Shown here piece by piece: positions 1 through 6,497 of a stretch of 10,971 bases of DNA (within the stretch, counting starts at the first letter, position 1; each line of letters begins with the position of its first letter). A program made the translations under genes and the position numbers. The stretch comes from Candidatus Collierbacteria bacterium (GTDB lineage Bacteria > Patescibacteriota > Microgenomatia > UBA1400 > MFAQ01): NCBI GenBank assembly GCA_903873735.1, contig CAIQPO010000076.1, forward strand, positions 1 through 10,971, in the 5' to 3' direction. The notes under the pieces are model-generated. The model had not been told where the DNA came from and searched no databases. It saw only the letters and a list, made by a program, of their open reading frames with translations.

Positions 1-362
1 AAAAAATATTTTCTAAAACAGTGACAATACACAAAGAACAATAAATATTAATTCCCAAAAAACTATAAAACTACAAACTAAATAGCCAGTTAAAATATCG
101 GAAATCGTGCCTAAAACCGAGGCTCTACAATGCCCCTAAAACGGCTTCTAAACAATTTAGTGGGTAAGTAATCATCCAAAATATCAGAGGAGTTTTCGGG
201 TTTATATACATTTTTCAAATCAGTAGGCACGGTCAGGCACAAACCAAAAGAATTACCCAATATAGCCTCAAAAAGGGAGGTAAGAAACAAGTTTTCGGGA
301 TTTTATTCGGAAATAGTCGGGAAGCTAAAACCACTTCTCCCACGCACAACTTTTTAATACAT

Positions 363-386
363 GTCGTGTAAGTTACATTACACGAC
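363..386. repeat. Perfect 9-bp inverted repeat (hairpin or operator)
   Basis: GTCGTGTAA at 363-371 and TTACACGAC at 378-386 are perfect reverse complements around a 6-base spacer. No T-run follows on either strand directly after the stem, so it is not a standard intrinsic terminator. It may be a protein-binding palindrome or the stem of an RNA. The function is unknown. Confidence 0.6.
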
Positions 387-599
387 CTATCTAAAACCAT
401 TCTTCTCCAGGTGGTAACGGTAGACAAGCAGGGTAGTGTAGAGAATATCAATTAATTAATTACTATTCTTCTCTCCTAATAGTCCAAAGAAATAATTAAA
501 TAATAATTAATAAAACAAATAAATACAGGCCTAACTCCACCCCATGCCGATCCGCTCAACCAACTGTATCAAAGCCTATCAATTTCACCTATTTAGCAG

Positions 600-608
600 T
601 TATCCACA
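600..608 (+). promoter_or_regulatory. Perfect DnaA-box sequence TTATCCACA
   Basis: The nine bases match the strict bacterial DnaA-box consensus TTATCCACA. They lie in gene-free DNA immediately left of AT-rich sequence with short direct repeats. A chance perfect match in 700 bp of this composition is unlikely but possible. One box does not make an origin. No dnaA or dnaN gene is in the window, and the genes to the right point towards this site. Confidence 0.45.
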
Positions 609-623
609 AAAAATGATAAAAAA

Positions 624-690
624 TCGTGAAAACTCCCCTTTTTCGTGAAAAGTTGTTATAGGATATTTATATTATAGGGCTTATTATAGG
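624..690. repeat. Short direct repeats in an AT-rich patch
   Basis: TCGTGAAAA occurs at 624-632 and 643-651. TTATAGG occurs at 656-662, 672-678 and 684-690, with starts 16 and 12 bp apart. Read on the minus strand, two of the latter copies lie within CCTATAAT, so they also look like -10 hexamers directed into the gene-free region. They could be iteron-like unwinding sequence beside the DnaA box, or a promoter for an unannotated minus-strand transcript. Confidence 0.4.
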
Positions 691-707
691 ACACTACTCC
701 CCTTCCC

Positions 708-1532
708 CTAGCCAGTCCACGAAGTTGTAAAAAACGCTACCAAGAAAATAATCACAAATGAAATCAGATATTCCATCAACCCTTCTAGATATATTCTATT
801 TGACAATCTCTGCTCTAAAACACCCATCATGGCGTAAATCCCCGAGGTCGTCAGCAAACCTCCAATAAATGGCTTGATTGGCCAAAAACATAAAGCTCCA
901 GCTATTAATGCAGTTAACCAGGCTGTGGCTAGGGTGAACCTAGAAATTTGCTTATAATCTGGATTCTTCAAGTCCACACTCCAATAATTAACATAGGCAA
1001 GGGTACATGATATGACAAAAGACACTATCATCACCACAAAGAAAGGAAGCTTCAAACTTAGAAATATTGTAAAGAAAAACAATAATGTTATCAGCGTAAA
1101 CACAAAATTTGCCGATCTGGCAGCTCTAAACAACTGAATCGTTCTTATCGAAGCCACAGAAAAAATATTTTCAACGAGTAGTATTCCATACATACCTATC
1201 ATGTACAAAATATAATAAACTCCCCGAAGCAAGGAGGATAAAAACATTGATGTCTCAAGAGAAAAAGTTCTTCCAAACATTGAGGGTACCGCTGCAGGAA
1301 GAAAGCTGGCAAACAATCCACTTCCAAAAGTGTATGTCACCGGCAAGATCATCAGTGTGAGCCACTCTATTCCCTTTAAGTCATCAAACAACACCCAAAC
1401 TACCAGTGCGTATACAGCACCACAAACAGCCAGCACCAATCCCAATCTATAATCTATACTTGCAAGTTCAGTTAGCCACAGCAAAACTCCAGACAATATT
1501 GCTACCAATACAAATTTTGATCTTTTAGACAT
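708..1532 (-). CDS. Multi-pass membrane protein of unknown function
   Basis: I do not recognise the function of this 274-aa protein. It is very hydrophobic, with roughly eight predicted membrane segments (about residues 7-25, 30-50, 56-80, 98-125, 142-160, 162-182, 200-220 and 222-240) and a final hydrophobic stretch at 255-270. The basic start MSKRSK suggests a cytoplasmic N-terminus. There is no lipobox and no conserved catalytic motif that I can name. A short loop around residues 127-141 (ASIRTIQLFRAARSA) is arginine-rich and probably cytoplasmic. The gene starts 3 nt after the YebC stop, so the two are probably co-transcribed. Similar proteins of unknown function occur in Patescibacteria, which is recollection and not a search result. 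No terminator is evident immediately downstream. Confidence 0.8.
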   Translation of the reverse strand: MSKRSKFVLVAILSGVLLWLTELASIDYRLGLVLAVCGAVYALVVWVLFDDLKGIEWLTLMILPVTYTFGSGLFASFLPAAVPSMFGRTFSLETSMFLSSLLRGVYYILYMIGMYGILLVENIFSVASIRTIQLFRAARSANFVFTLITLLFFFTIFLSLKLPFFVVMIVSFVISCTLAYVNYWSVDLKNPDYKQISRFTLATAWLTALIAGALCFWPIKPFIGGLLTTSGIYAMMGVLEQRLSNRIYLEGLMEYLISFVIIFLVAFFTTSWTG

Positions 1533-1535
1533 TCT

Positions 1536-2060
1536 TTATGCTAGATTTGTCCAAGTATCAATTACGTCGTCATTCTCAGAGAGTGCCTCAAGCAATGACT
1601 CAATTTTTCCCCTGTCTTCTTCAGCAGGAGTGATAGTTGGTAAAGGAGTGATCGACTTCATATAAGAGACAGAACCTGGTCCACCCAGCTTCGCATCGTG
1701 CCTATTCAGAATTGAGTGAATTTCAGCTGCAGTTCTGTTACGGTTATCGGTCACCACTGTAATCATGAATCCCACTCCAGAAGGCCCGTAAGCCTCATAA
1801 ATCACCTCTTCAGCCATATCAGCACCACCTGCCCCTAAAGCTTTCTCAATGGCCCGCTTAATGTTGTCATTGGGCATATTCACAGATCTTGCCTCATCTA
1901 TGGCAGTTCTTAAAAAAGGATTTGCATTCTGATCACCAGAATTGCCATTTTTAACGGCTATATGAATCTTTTTTGCAATTTTGGTAAACGATGCACTGCG
2001 CTTGGCATCCTCGGAAGCTTTTTGATGACGAATAGTCGACCATTTTGAGTGTCCAGACAT
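1536..2060 (-). CDS. yebC: YebC/PmpR/TACO1-family protein, compact form lacking domain III
   Basis: The N-terminus MSGHSKWSTIRHQKASEDAKR is the family signature, followed by the conserved NMPNDNIKRAIEKA helix (about residues 62-74) and YEAYGPSGVG (88-97). Typical members have about 240-250 residues; this one has 174. After GGPGSVSYM (126-134) the usual segment of about 70 residues, which forms the inserted domain III, is absent. The sequence resumes with the C-terminal strand and helix ending in LSENDDVIDTWTNL. The frame is intact, so this is a clean domain loss rather than a frameshift. Family members were described as DNA-binding regulators and more recently as ribosome-associated factors that help at polyproline stalls. 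I chose ATG at 2060 over the in-frame TTG at 2069, because it gives the family N-terminus and the TTG lies within the -10 hexamer. Confidence 0.93.
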   Translation of the reverse strand: MSGHSKWSTIRHQKASEDAKRSASFTKIAKKIHIAVKNGNSGDQNANPFLRTAIDEARSVNMPNDNIKRAIEKALGAGGADMAEEVIYEAYGPSGVGFMITVVTDNRNRTAAEIHSILNRHDAKLGGPGSVSYMKSITPLPTITPAEEDRGKIESLLEALSENDDVIDTWTNLA

Positions 2061-2068
2061 ACAGACCA

Positions 2069-2074
2069 ATTATA
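2069..2074 (-). promoter_or_regulatory. -10 box of the yebC promoter, predicted leaderless
   Basis: The minus strand reads TATAAT, a perfect -10 hexamer, ending 8 nt before the yebC ATG at 2060. Transcription starting about 7 nt downstream would begin at or next to the start codon. No good -35 is seen; CTTTCA at a 17-nt spacing matches 3 of 6 positions. No Shine-Dalgarno sequence is present. Confidence 0.6.
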
Positions 2075-2079
2075 CATCC

Positions 2080-2108
2080 TTGACTATCTACTGAAAGTTA
2101 TTTATCAT
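2080..2108 (+). promoter_or_regulatory. Sigma-70-type promoter of the TPR gene
   Basis: TTGACT at 2080-2085 and TATCAT at 2103-2108 are separated by exactly 17 bp, each one mismatch from consensus. The expected transcript start near 2115 is only a few bases before the ATG at 2119. The mRNA would be nearly leaderless, and no Shine-Dalgarno sequence is present. It is arranged back to back with the yebC promoter. Confidence 0.65.
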
Positions 2109-2118
2109 TACTCGCAGC

Positions 2119-2826
2119 ATGAACAACGACGACGTACAATCTCAAATACAAATTGCCATCAAAACCGCCGTCAACAAAGACTGGGAACAGGCAATTTCCA
2201 TAAACGAGGAAATTCTCAAATCACTCCCAGACGACATTCCTACTCTAAATCGCCTCGGTATCGCCTTCTCCATGAACGGTAAACCAAAAGACTCAGAAAA
2301 AACTTTCAAAAAAGTTCTTTCCATTGACCCTAAAAATCTTATAGCCAAAAACAACATTGAAAGATTAAAAGTCCTTAAAGGTGCAGGACTTATTAATCCT
2401 TACATCCAAAATATAAGTTTTATTGAAGAACCAGGAAAATCAAAAGTAGTTCCTCTGGTCAGCGTTGGTGAGCCCAAAGTGTTTTCCGAACTAAATATCG
2501 GAGAACCGGTAGAGATTTCTCCAAGCAAACACAAGGTAAAAGTTTGTAGTCAAAACAAACAGTTCATCGGCTATCTTCCCGACAACATTTCCCATCGCAT
2601 GTTAAAGCTTCTCGACGCAGGGTATAAATACAAAACCAGTATGAAGTCTGTTAGCCAAAAAAATGCTTGTGTATTCATCCAAGAAATTTATGCCTCAAAG
2701 AAGCTAAGAGGTCTACCATCCTTCCCTCTAGACCAAGACGCATTACTTCCAAATCTTTCTGCAGGTGAATCATCTGAAACTCCTCCACTTGAAATTTTTG
2801 ACCCGGCAATTTCATCAGAAGAATAA
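2119..2826 (+). CDS. TPR protein with possible HIRAN-like C-terminal domain
   Basis: The 235-aa protein has no signal peptide or membrane segment and should be cytoplasmic. Residues about 7-84 form two TPR-type helical hairpins: NKDWEQAISINEEILKSLPDD, then the typical A-helix LNRLGIAFSMNGK and the partner KDSEKTFKKVLSIDPKN. After a linker, residues about 138-190 (VKVCSQNKQFIGYLPDNISHRMLKLLDAGYKYKT in outline) show the pattern of HIRAN domains: a beta strand, IGYLP, a helix LLDAG, then further strands. HIRAN domains bind DNA ends in other proteins; this assignment is inferred from pattern only. The C-terminus is acidic and proline-containing. The start at 2119 is supported by the promoter just upstream. 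The gene converges on the LytR_C-like gene with only 2 bp between stop codons. Confidence 0.85.
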   Translation: MNNDDVQSQIQIAIKTAVNKDWEQAISINEEILKSLPDDIPTLNRLGIAFSMNGKPKDSEKTFKKVLSIDPKNLIAKNNIERLKVLKGAGLINPYIQNISFIEEPGKSKVVPLVSVGEPKVFSELNIGEPVEISPSKHKVKVCSQNKQFIGYLPDNISHRMLKLLDAGYKYKTSMKSVSQKNACVFIQEIYASKKLRGLPSFPLDQDALLPNLSAGESSETPPLEIFDPAISSEE

Positions 2827-2828
2827 AA

Positions 2829-3710
2829 CTACTGCAACCACACTTTCCCACCAGTAAGCCCGTCTAATTCACGCCCTAATCTCTTGCAACCAAAATAATC
2901 ATTCAACACTTTTGCTGAAGATTCATACGTCTTTGGTAACCAATAAACACAACCTTTCCCTGATACTTTATCAGTTTCGTCATTTTTTATATCCACCACC
3001 CTCATACCTGCAGATTCAAGCTGCGAAGATAAAACCAATCCAGCCCCCTTAATACCAGAAGTGTTATTCACCACAATTTCCGCCTTCTCCGACAATACGG
3101 CTTCCATTACAAATTTATTTTTTACCCATGAATATACCGAACTTGAAAAAACTTTAAACTCTTTTCCATCTGCTTCAACTACTTTATCAAATACCTGCTG
3201 AGGTAATTCATACTCTACAATGTGCCTACTAGCACCACTAGAAGTCATGAACTTTCTTACATTCCACCTGTCACTAACACTGAGATCAGTATCCGCTTTT
3301 AAACTCATAAGCTGCCCCATCAAGTTTTCAACACTTACGTCACCCATCATTTTTATTACTCTAGGCAATATTACCCCAACTGACTCCCCAACAGTTTTTT
3401 CTGAAATTAAATACTGCGCTCTTTCTCCCCTAGCAAATTTCCAAAGAGATCCAATTGGGTACATTGCTGTACTACCACTAATTTTAATCTTTAAGTCTTT
3501 TGGGAGTACCGTCCATGTGATTTCTTCTTCTTTAGGTCTAAGGGTTAAAATGGCTACCCCATCATCCCCCACCACCAACAGATTCAAACCCAATTTTTCA
3601 TTCCATATTCCCCTACCCCAGAAATCAACTAGCATTATCGAAAAAAGCACCAGCAAAAACACCAAACCCGCATAGAAAATATTTTTTCTACCTTTAAGAT
3701 GCCACTTCAT
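2829..3710 (-). CDS. Membrane-anchored LCP/LytR_C-like protein, LCP part degenerate
   Basis: A basic N-terminus and one membrane helix (about 11-30) anchor a probably extracellular protein of 293 aa. Residues about 40-125 (LNLLVVGDDGVAILTLRP, then ITWTVLPKDLKIKI) resemble the start of LytR-CpsA-Psr domains, which attach glycopolymers to peptidoglycan. The arginines and aspartates that bind the polyprenyl pyrophosphate substrate are not recognisable: the usual IPRD appears as LPKD. Residues about 210-293, starting EIVVNNTSGIKGAGLVLSSQL, fit the LytR C-terminal domain (LytR_C), whose hallmark is V.NGTG..G.A..... The gene starts inside the 3' end of the antiporter gene (17-nt overlap), suggesting translational coupling, and is the last gene of the operon. 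It is probably a cell-envelope protein; enzymatic activity is doubtful. Confidence 0.75.
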   Translation of the reverse strand: MKWHLKGRKNIFYAGLVFLLVLFSIMLVDFWGRGIWNEKLGLNLLVVGDDGVAILTLRPKEEEITWTVLPKDLKIKISGSTAMYPIGSLWKFARGERAQYLISEKTVGESVGVILPRVIKMMGDVSVENLMGQLMSLKADTDLSVSDRWNVRKFMTSSGASRHIVEYELPQQVFDKVVEADGKEFKVFSSSVYSWVKNKFVMEAVLSEKAEIVVNNTSGIKGAGLVLSSQLESAGMRVVDIKNDETDKVSGKGCVYWLPKTYESSAKVLNDYFGCKRLGRELDGLTGGKVWLQ

Positions 3711-5370
3711 ATATTTCAGATAATGCTTCGATTTGTCTCTCCCTGTATCGAGCCAACATTTTTTTATCTCTTACCAACTTACCCACCAACTGACGCAAAT
3801 GCCACCCAGATACGAAATGTGGGAAAATTACGTATGAGGCCCCAGCTTTATACAATTCCTGCGCCTGATCCATATTCTCCGCATCTACAATTACAGGTGT
3901 CTTAATCCCTCTTCTCTTAATTTCCAGTAAAAACGACATATTATCTTCATGGTCTTTCACCGTCGAAATAATCAATCTTGCTTCAGCTGCATTCATCTGA
4001 TCTAGAGAATCTGGATCGCAAATATCTGCAAAAATTACACTCCTTCCCTGCCCTGCTAACTGCTTCACAATGTCTGGATTAAAATCAACTAGTAGATAGT
4101 TCAACTTTTTCTTAGATAGATACTTTTCAATACCACGACCTGTTCTATCAATTCCCACTAATATTATGTGATTTGTCTTAGTCTCTAAATGTAGCCCTGA
4201 AATTTTTTCTTTCAACACAGCCATCCAATGTTTTTTTATAAAAGTTATTATGTTTTCAGTTTTATTCATCAAAACAGTAGATATTGTCATCGACAGTAAG
4301 CCGGTAATTATTACAGCCCCAACAAGCTCGTTATCCCACACTCCAGAAGACAACCCCAAGGCAGCGAGGATTAAGCTGAACTCTGACACCTGGGTCAAAC
4401 TTAACGAAAGCATCACTCCAACTCTCTTACTTAAACCAGCAAGTACTGAAGCCACATAAGAAACAAGTAATTTCCCAAATACTACTATCAAAGTCAGTCC
4501 AGTCACCATCTCCCAGTTCACCTTCTCCATTCCAGCCTCAACACCCAATACAATGAAAAACACGCTTACAAAAATATCTCTTAATGTCTTAATCTTATGT
4601 AGTATCTGAAAGTGACTCCATGACCTTGATAAAGACACACCAGCCAAAAAACAACCTATTTCCAAACTTAATCCAAATACTCCTACTGAAAGCATCGCTA
4701 CAATAAGACACCAAGATAAACTAACCAGCACCAAATCTTCGCCCGTTTTTACAATTTTGCCTAGAATCCTACTAACAATAACTTGGCCAAACACATTCAC
4801 CAGCACCATAAGAAGTAGCAATTTAACTACCACCAGTGAAGATTCAAGCATGTCACCAGTTTTAATATTCGGTATTAGTGACAACATGAGCATCGCTACA
4901 ATATCCTGCAACAATAAAACTGCCACCCCCACTTTCCCTGCTAAACTATTCAAATTCTTCTTTTCTGACAAAACTTTGACTACCACAATAGTACTTGAAA
5001 AAGACAAAGCTAAAGCCATGAGCCAAGCGGCTGATCCTTCCATCTTAAAAACAAGCACTAACAACCCGTAAAACAATAATAATATCCCTGTGGTTTGAAT
5101 CAGAAAAAACTTTAAAGCTAAACCCCCAATCTTTTTTAACTCCGATAAATTCATCTCCAAACCCACTAAAAATAACAACATAGCAATGCCAAACGAACTC
5201 AGATTCTTAAATAAATCCAAGTCATAAGTATTCATTAATCCTGTTGCCCCCACAAACAAACCTGTAACCACTTGTCCAATAAGAGATGGCAGTCCAAAAT
5301 AACGAAAAATGATTCCCACCAAAATTGCAAATACAAAAACAATCAATTGACCGCCAAAAAATGCCTCCAT
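3694..5370 (-). CDS. CPA2-family cation:proton antiporter, KefB/KefC-like, with TrkA-N domain
   Basis: This 558-aa protein has an N-terminal Na+/H+-exchanger membrane domain (about 1-370, 11-13 helices) and a cytoplasmic TrkA-N (RCK) nucleotide-binding domain (about 400-515). Family motifs visible in the membrane part are LLFLVGLEMNLSELKK (65-80), the core LLLQDIVAM (152-160, Asp156 in the ion path) and GCFLAGVSLS (239-248). In the RCK domain the Rossmann glycine loop reads GIDRTG (406-411) instead of the usual GxGxxG, with Asp at the middle glycine. The acidic end of the second strand is kept (VDF, Asp429), so NAD(H) binding may be altered. The family exchanges K+ or Na+ for protons and serves pH or osmotic homeostasis. 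Start ATG lies 15 nt after the pseudouridine synthase stop. There is no C-terminal TrkA-C domain. Confidence 0.92.
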   Translation of the reverse strand: MEAFFGGQLIVFVFAILVGIIFRYFGLPSLIGQVVTGLFVGATGLMNTYDLDLFKNLSSFGIAMLLFLVGLEMNLSELKKIGGLALKFFLIQTTGILLLFYGLLVLVFKMEGSAAWLMALALSFSSTIVVVKVLSEKKNLNSLAGKVGVAVLLLQDIVAMLMLSLIPNIKTGDMLESSLVVVKLLLLMVLVNVFGQVIVSRILGKIVKTGEDLVLVSLSWCLIVAMLSVGVFGLSLEIGCFLAGVSLSRSWSHFQILHKIKTLRDIFVSVFFIVLGVEAGMEKVNWEMVTGLTLIVVFGKLLVSYVASVLAGLSKRVGVMLSLSLTQVSEFSLILAALGLSSGVWDNELVGAVIITGLLSMTISTVLMNKTENIITFIKKHWMAVLKEKISGLHLETKTNHIILVGIDRTGRGIEKYLSKKKLNYLLVDFNPDIVKQLAGQGRSVIFADICDPDSLDQMNAAEARLIISTVKDHEDNMSFLLEIKRRGIKTPVIVDAENMDQAQELYKAGASYVIFPHFVSGWHLRQLVGKLVRDKKMLARYRERQIEALSEIYEVAS

Positions 5371-5385
5371 TAATTCATTTTAGCA

Positions 5386-6114
5386 TCAACACCTCTCCAA
5401 TTTTGATAGCAAATCCTGGCAATCATCAGGTAAAGAAGACTCCACCAACACTCTCTCTCCGCAAAAGCTTGGAAATTCAATAGTATTTGCATGCAAGAAA
5501 TGATGACTTAAAGATTTTCTGTCTTTCTCAGCCTGTTCACGATTTAGATACCTCTCATCTGAAAACAGAGGCCATCCCAAAAAAGACATATGAACTCTTA
5601 TCTGATGAGTGCGTCCGGTTTTTATAACCACATCCAATAAAGATAGGGTGTTTTTCCAGTGAGGTGAGTCTGGTAAATAATAATAGTCCCGAACAGTCCA
5701 CTCTGTCACAGCTCTTTTTCCTTCGTAATGGACTCCCCACTTTTCTCTGTCAAATGTATTTCTCCTAATTGGCAATATTACACCGCCCTCTTTTGGATCC
5801 ACTCTCCCATGAGCTAAAGCCATATATTTTTTATTAACCTCGCGTTTCTCAAATAGCTTTAAATAATAACTAAGTGCAGCTGGATTTTTAGCTATCAACA
5901 AACAACCGCTAGTTTCCTTGTCAATTCTGTGACAAACCCCCACCCTCTGCTCCATCAGTTTCCCTGAAAGATCCCAATCTTTTTTCCCAGTTGCAAAATC
6001 CTCAACCCAGTCTTGTACAGTTATACCAGATACTGAATCTGCGCGATTCACAACCATCCCAAAAGGCTTTTCAATTACCAACGAGTCATTATCTTCCCAC
6101 AATATCTTTATCAT
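5386..6114 (-). CDS. RluA-family RNA pseudouridine synthase
   Basis: The 242-aa enzyme should convert specific uridines in rRNA or tRNA to pseudouridine. The catalytic motif HRIDKETSG lies at residues 62-70, with the nucleophile Asp65. The second signature KTGRTHQIRVH (165-175) and the following FLGWPLFSDERYL are intact. The opening LWEDNDSLVIEKPFGMVVN matches the first strands of the family's catalytic domain. There is no N-terminal S4 domain, unlike RluC or RluD of E. coli, so it is nearer in size to RluA or TruC types. The exact target cannot be told from sequence. Its ATG overlaps the LspA-like stop by 4 nt (ATGA), a sign of coupled translation within the operon. The stop codon is TGA. 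Confidence 0.92.
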   Translation of the reverse strand: MIKILWEDNDSLVIEKPFGMVVNRADSVSGITVQDWVEDFATGKKDWDLSGKLMEQRVGVCHRIDKETSGCLLIAKNPAALSYYLKLFEKREVNKKYMALAHGRVDPKEGGVILPIRRNTFDREKWGVHYEGKRAVTEWTVRDYYYLPDSPHWKNTLSLLDVVIKTGRTHQIRVHMSFLGWPLFSDERYLNREQAEKDRKSLSHHFLHANTIEFPSFCGERVLVESSLPDDCQDLLSKLERC

Positions 6115-6497
6115 CTACCAAGAATATACAACAACACCCCCAAACTCACTAATATGTCAGAGGTGTTTACCCACAAATTTACCCCTAAGAGAGGAATATA
6201 ATCCCATACCGAACCTGTAGATATTCTAGTCAATAAGTTTACCCCTCCCCCAATAAATACTAGCCAAAGCCCATAAGATCTATTAGCAATCTGGCGACAA
6301 AAAATATATCCTCCAAGAATCATCCAGACAACTGCTATGGGAAAAATGCCAATACCCCCTAGCAACCCCAACGCCACTCCCCTATTCTCCATCCCAACTC
6401 CGTACCTTCTGGCAATAATTTGCACCAAGAAATCAAAACATGCTAAAAAAACTAAAACTGTGAACTTATTTACCTTTAGACTCAACTTTTCTTTCAC
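6111..6497 (-). CDS. lspA: LspA-like (signal peptidase II) membrane protein lacking one catalytic Asp
   Basis: With start GTG at 6497 the protein has 128 aa and four membrane segments. The LspA pattern is clear: ENRGVALG (about 37-44), GGGVNLLTRISTGSVWDYI (84-102) and WVNTSDILVSLG (109-120). LspA cleaves lipoprotein signal peptides with two aspartates, one in N-L-x-D-R and one in N-x-A-D. Here the second is present (Asp114), but the first is threonine (NLLTR, Thr90). Asp99 in VWDYI also remains. Activity is therefore doubtful unless the Asp function is supplied elsewhere. An in-frame ATG at 6548 would give 145 aa but overlaps the DksA-like gene by 83 nt and adds an unlikely N-terminus; TTG at 6485 is another possible start. 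No clear Shine-Dalgarno sequence is seen. The gene is part of the six-gene operon. Confidence 0.8.
   Translation of the reverse strand: MKEKLSLKVNKFTVLVFLACFDFLVQIIARRYGVGMENRGVALGLLGGIGIFPIAVVWMILGGYIFCRQIANRSYGLWLVFIGGGVNLLTRISTGSVWDYIPLLGVNLWVNTSDILVSLGVLLYILGR

Larger units (their letters stand above)
1..707. other. Gene-free, repeat-bearing intergenic region
   Basis: No convincing protein gene is present; the longest open frames are short and resemble nothing I recognise. The heptamer CTAAAAC occurs five times (13, 111, 136, 325, 391), more than expected by chance in this composition. AGTTTTCGGG occurs at 191-200 and 290-299. TCGGAAAT followed by CTAAAACC occurs at 98-118 and again, more widely spaced, at 307-332. 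A stretch at 448-525 is very AT-rich. Right of it lie a perfect DnaA-box sequence and short direct repeats, listed separately. I looked for tmRNA, RNase P RNA, SRP RNA and 6S RNA core motifs by eye on both strands and found none. It could be a decayed gene, an uncharacterised structured RNA, or a replication or regulatory region. Confidence 0.6.

Noticed and set aside
363..386. Inverted repeat as an intrinsic terminator
   Set aside because: No T-run follows the stem on either strand; the nearest A/T stretch is not adjacent.
13..400. GTTTTAG repeats on the minus strand as CRISPR repeat or tracrRNA anti-repeat
   Set aside because: The shared motif is only 7-9 bases, the spacing is irregular, and there is no cas gene or spacer-repeat periodicity.
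233..451. 72-codon open frame on the minus strand in the left intergenic region
   Set aside because: The protein has no recognisable pattern, no Shine-Dalgarno and no near -10 box like the other genes, and it reads through the perfect inverted repeat and short repeats.
2061..2069. Upstream TTG start of yebC
   Set aside because: It adds three non-family residues, and its TTG lies within the TATAAT box; ATG at 2060 gives the conserved MSGHSKW start.
3220..3675. 151-codon plus-strand open frame
   Set aside because: It is a shadow of the LytR_C-like gene on the other strand, with no promoter or start signal and no recognisable protein family.
5386..6114. Recoded UGA (glycine code of Gracilibacteria/SR1)
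   Set aside because: TGA ends the pseudouridine synthase, LspA-like and 95-aa genes at natural ends, and no conserved gene needs in-frame TGA to stay open.
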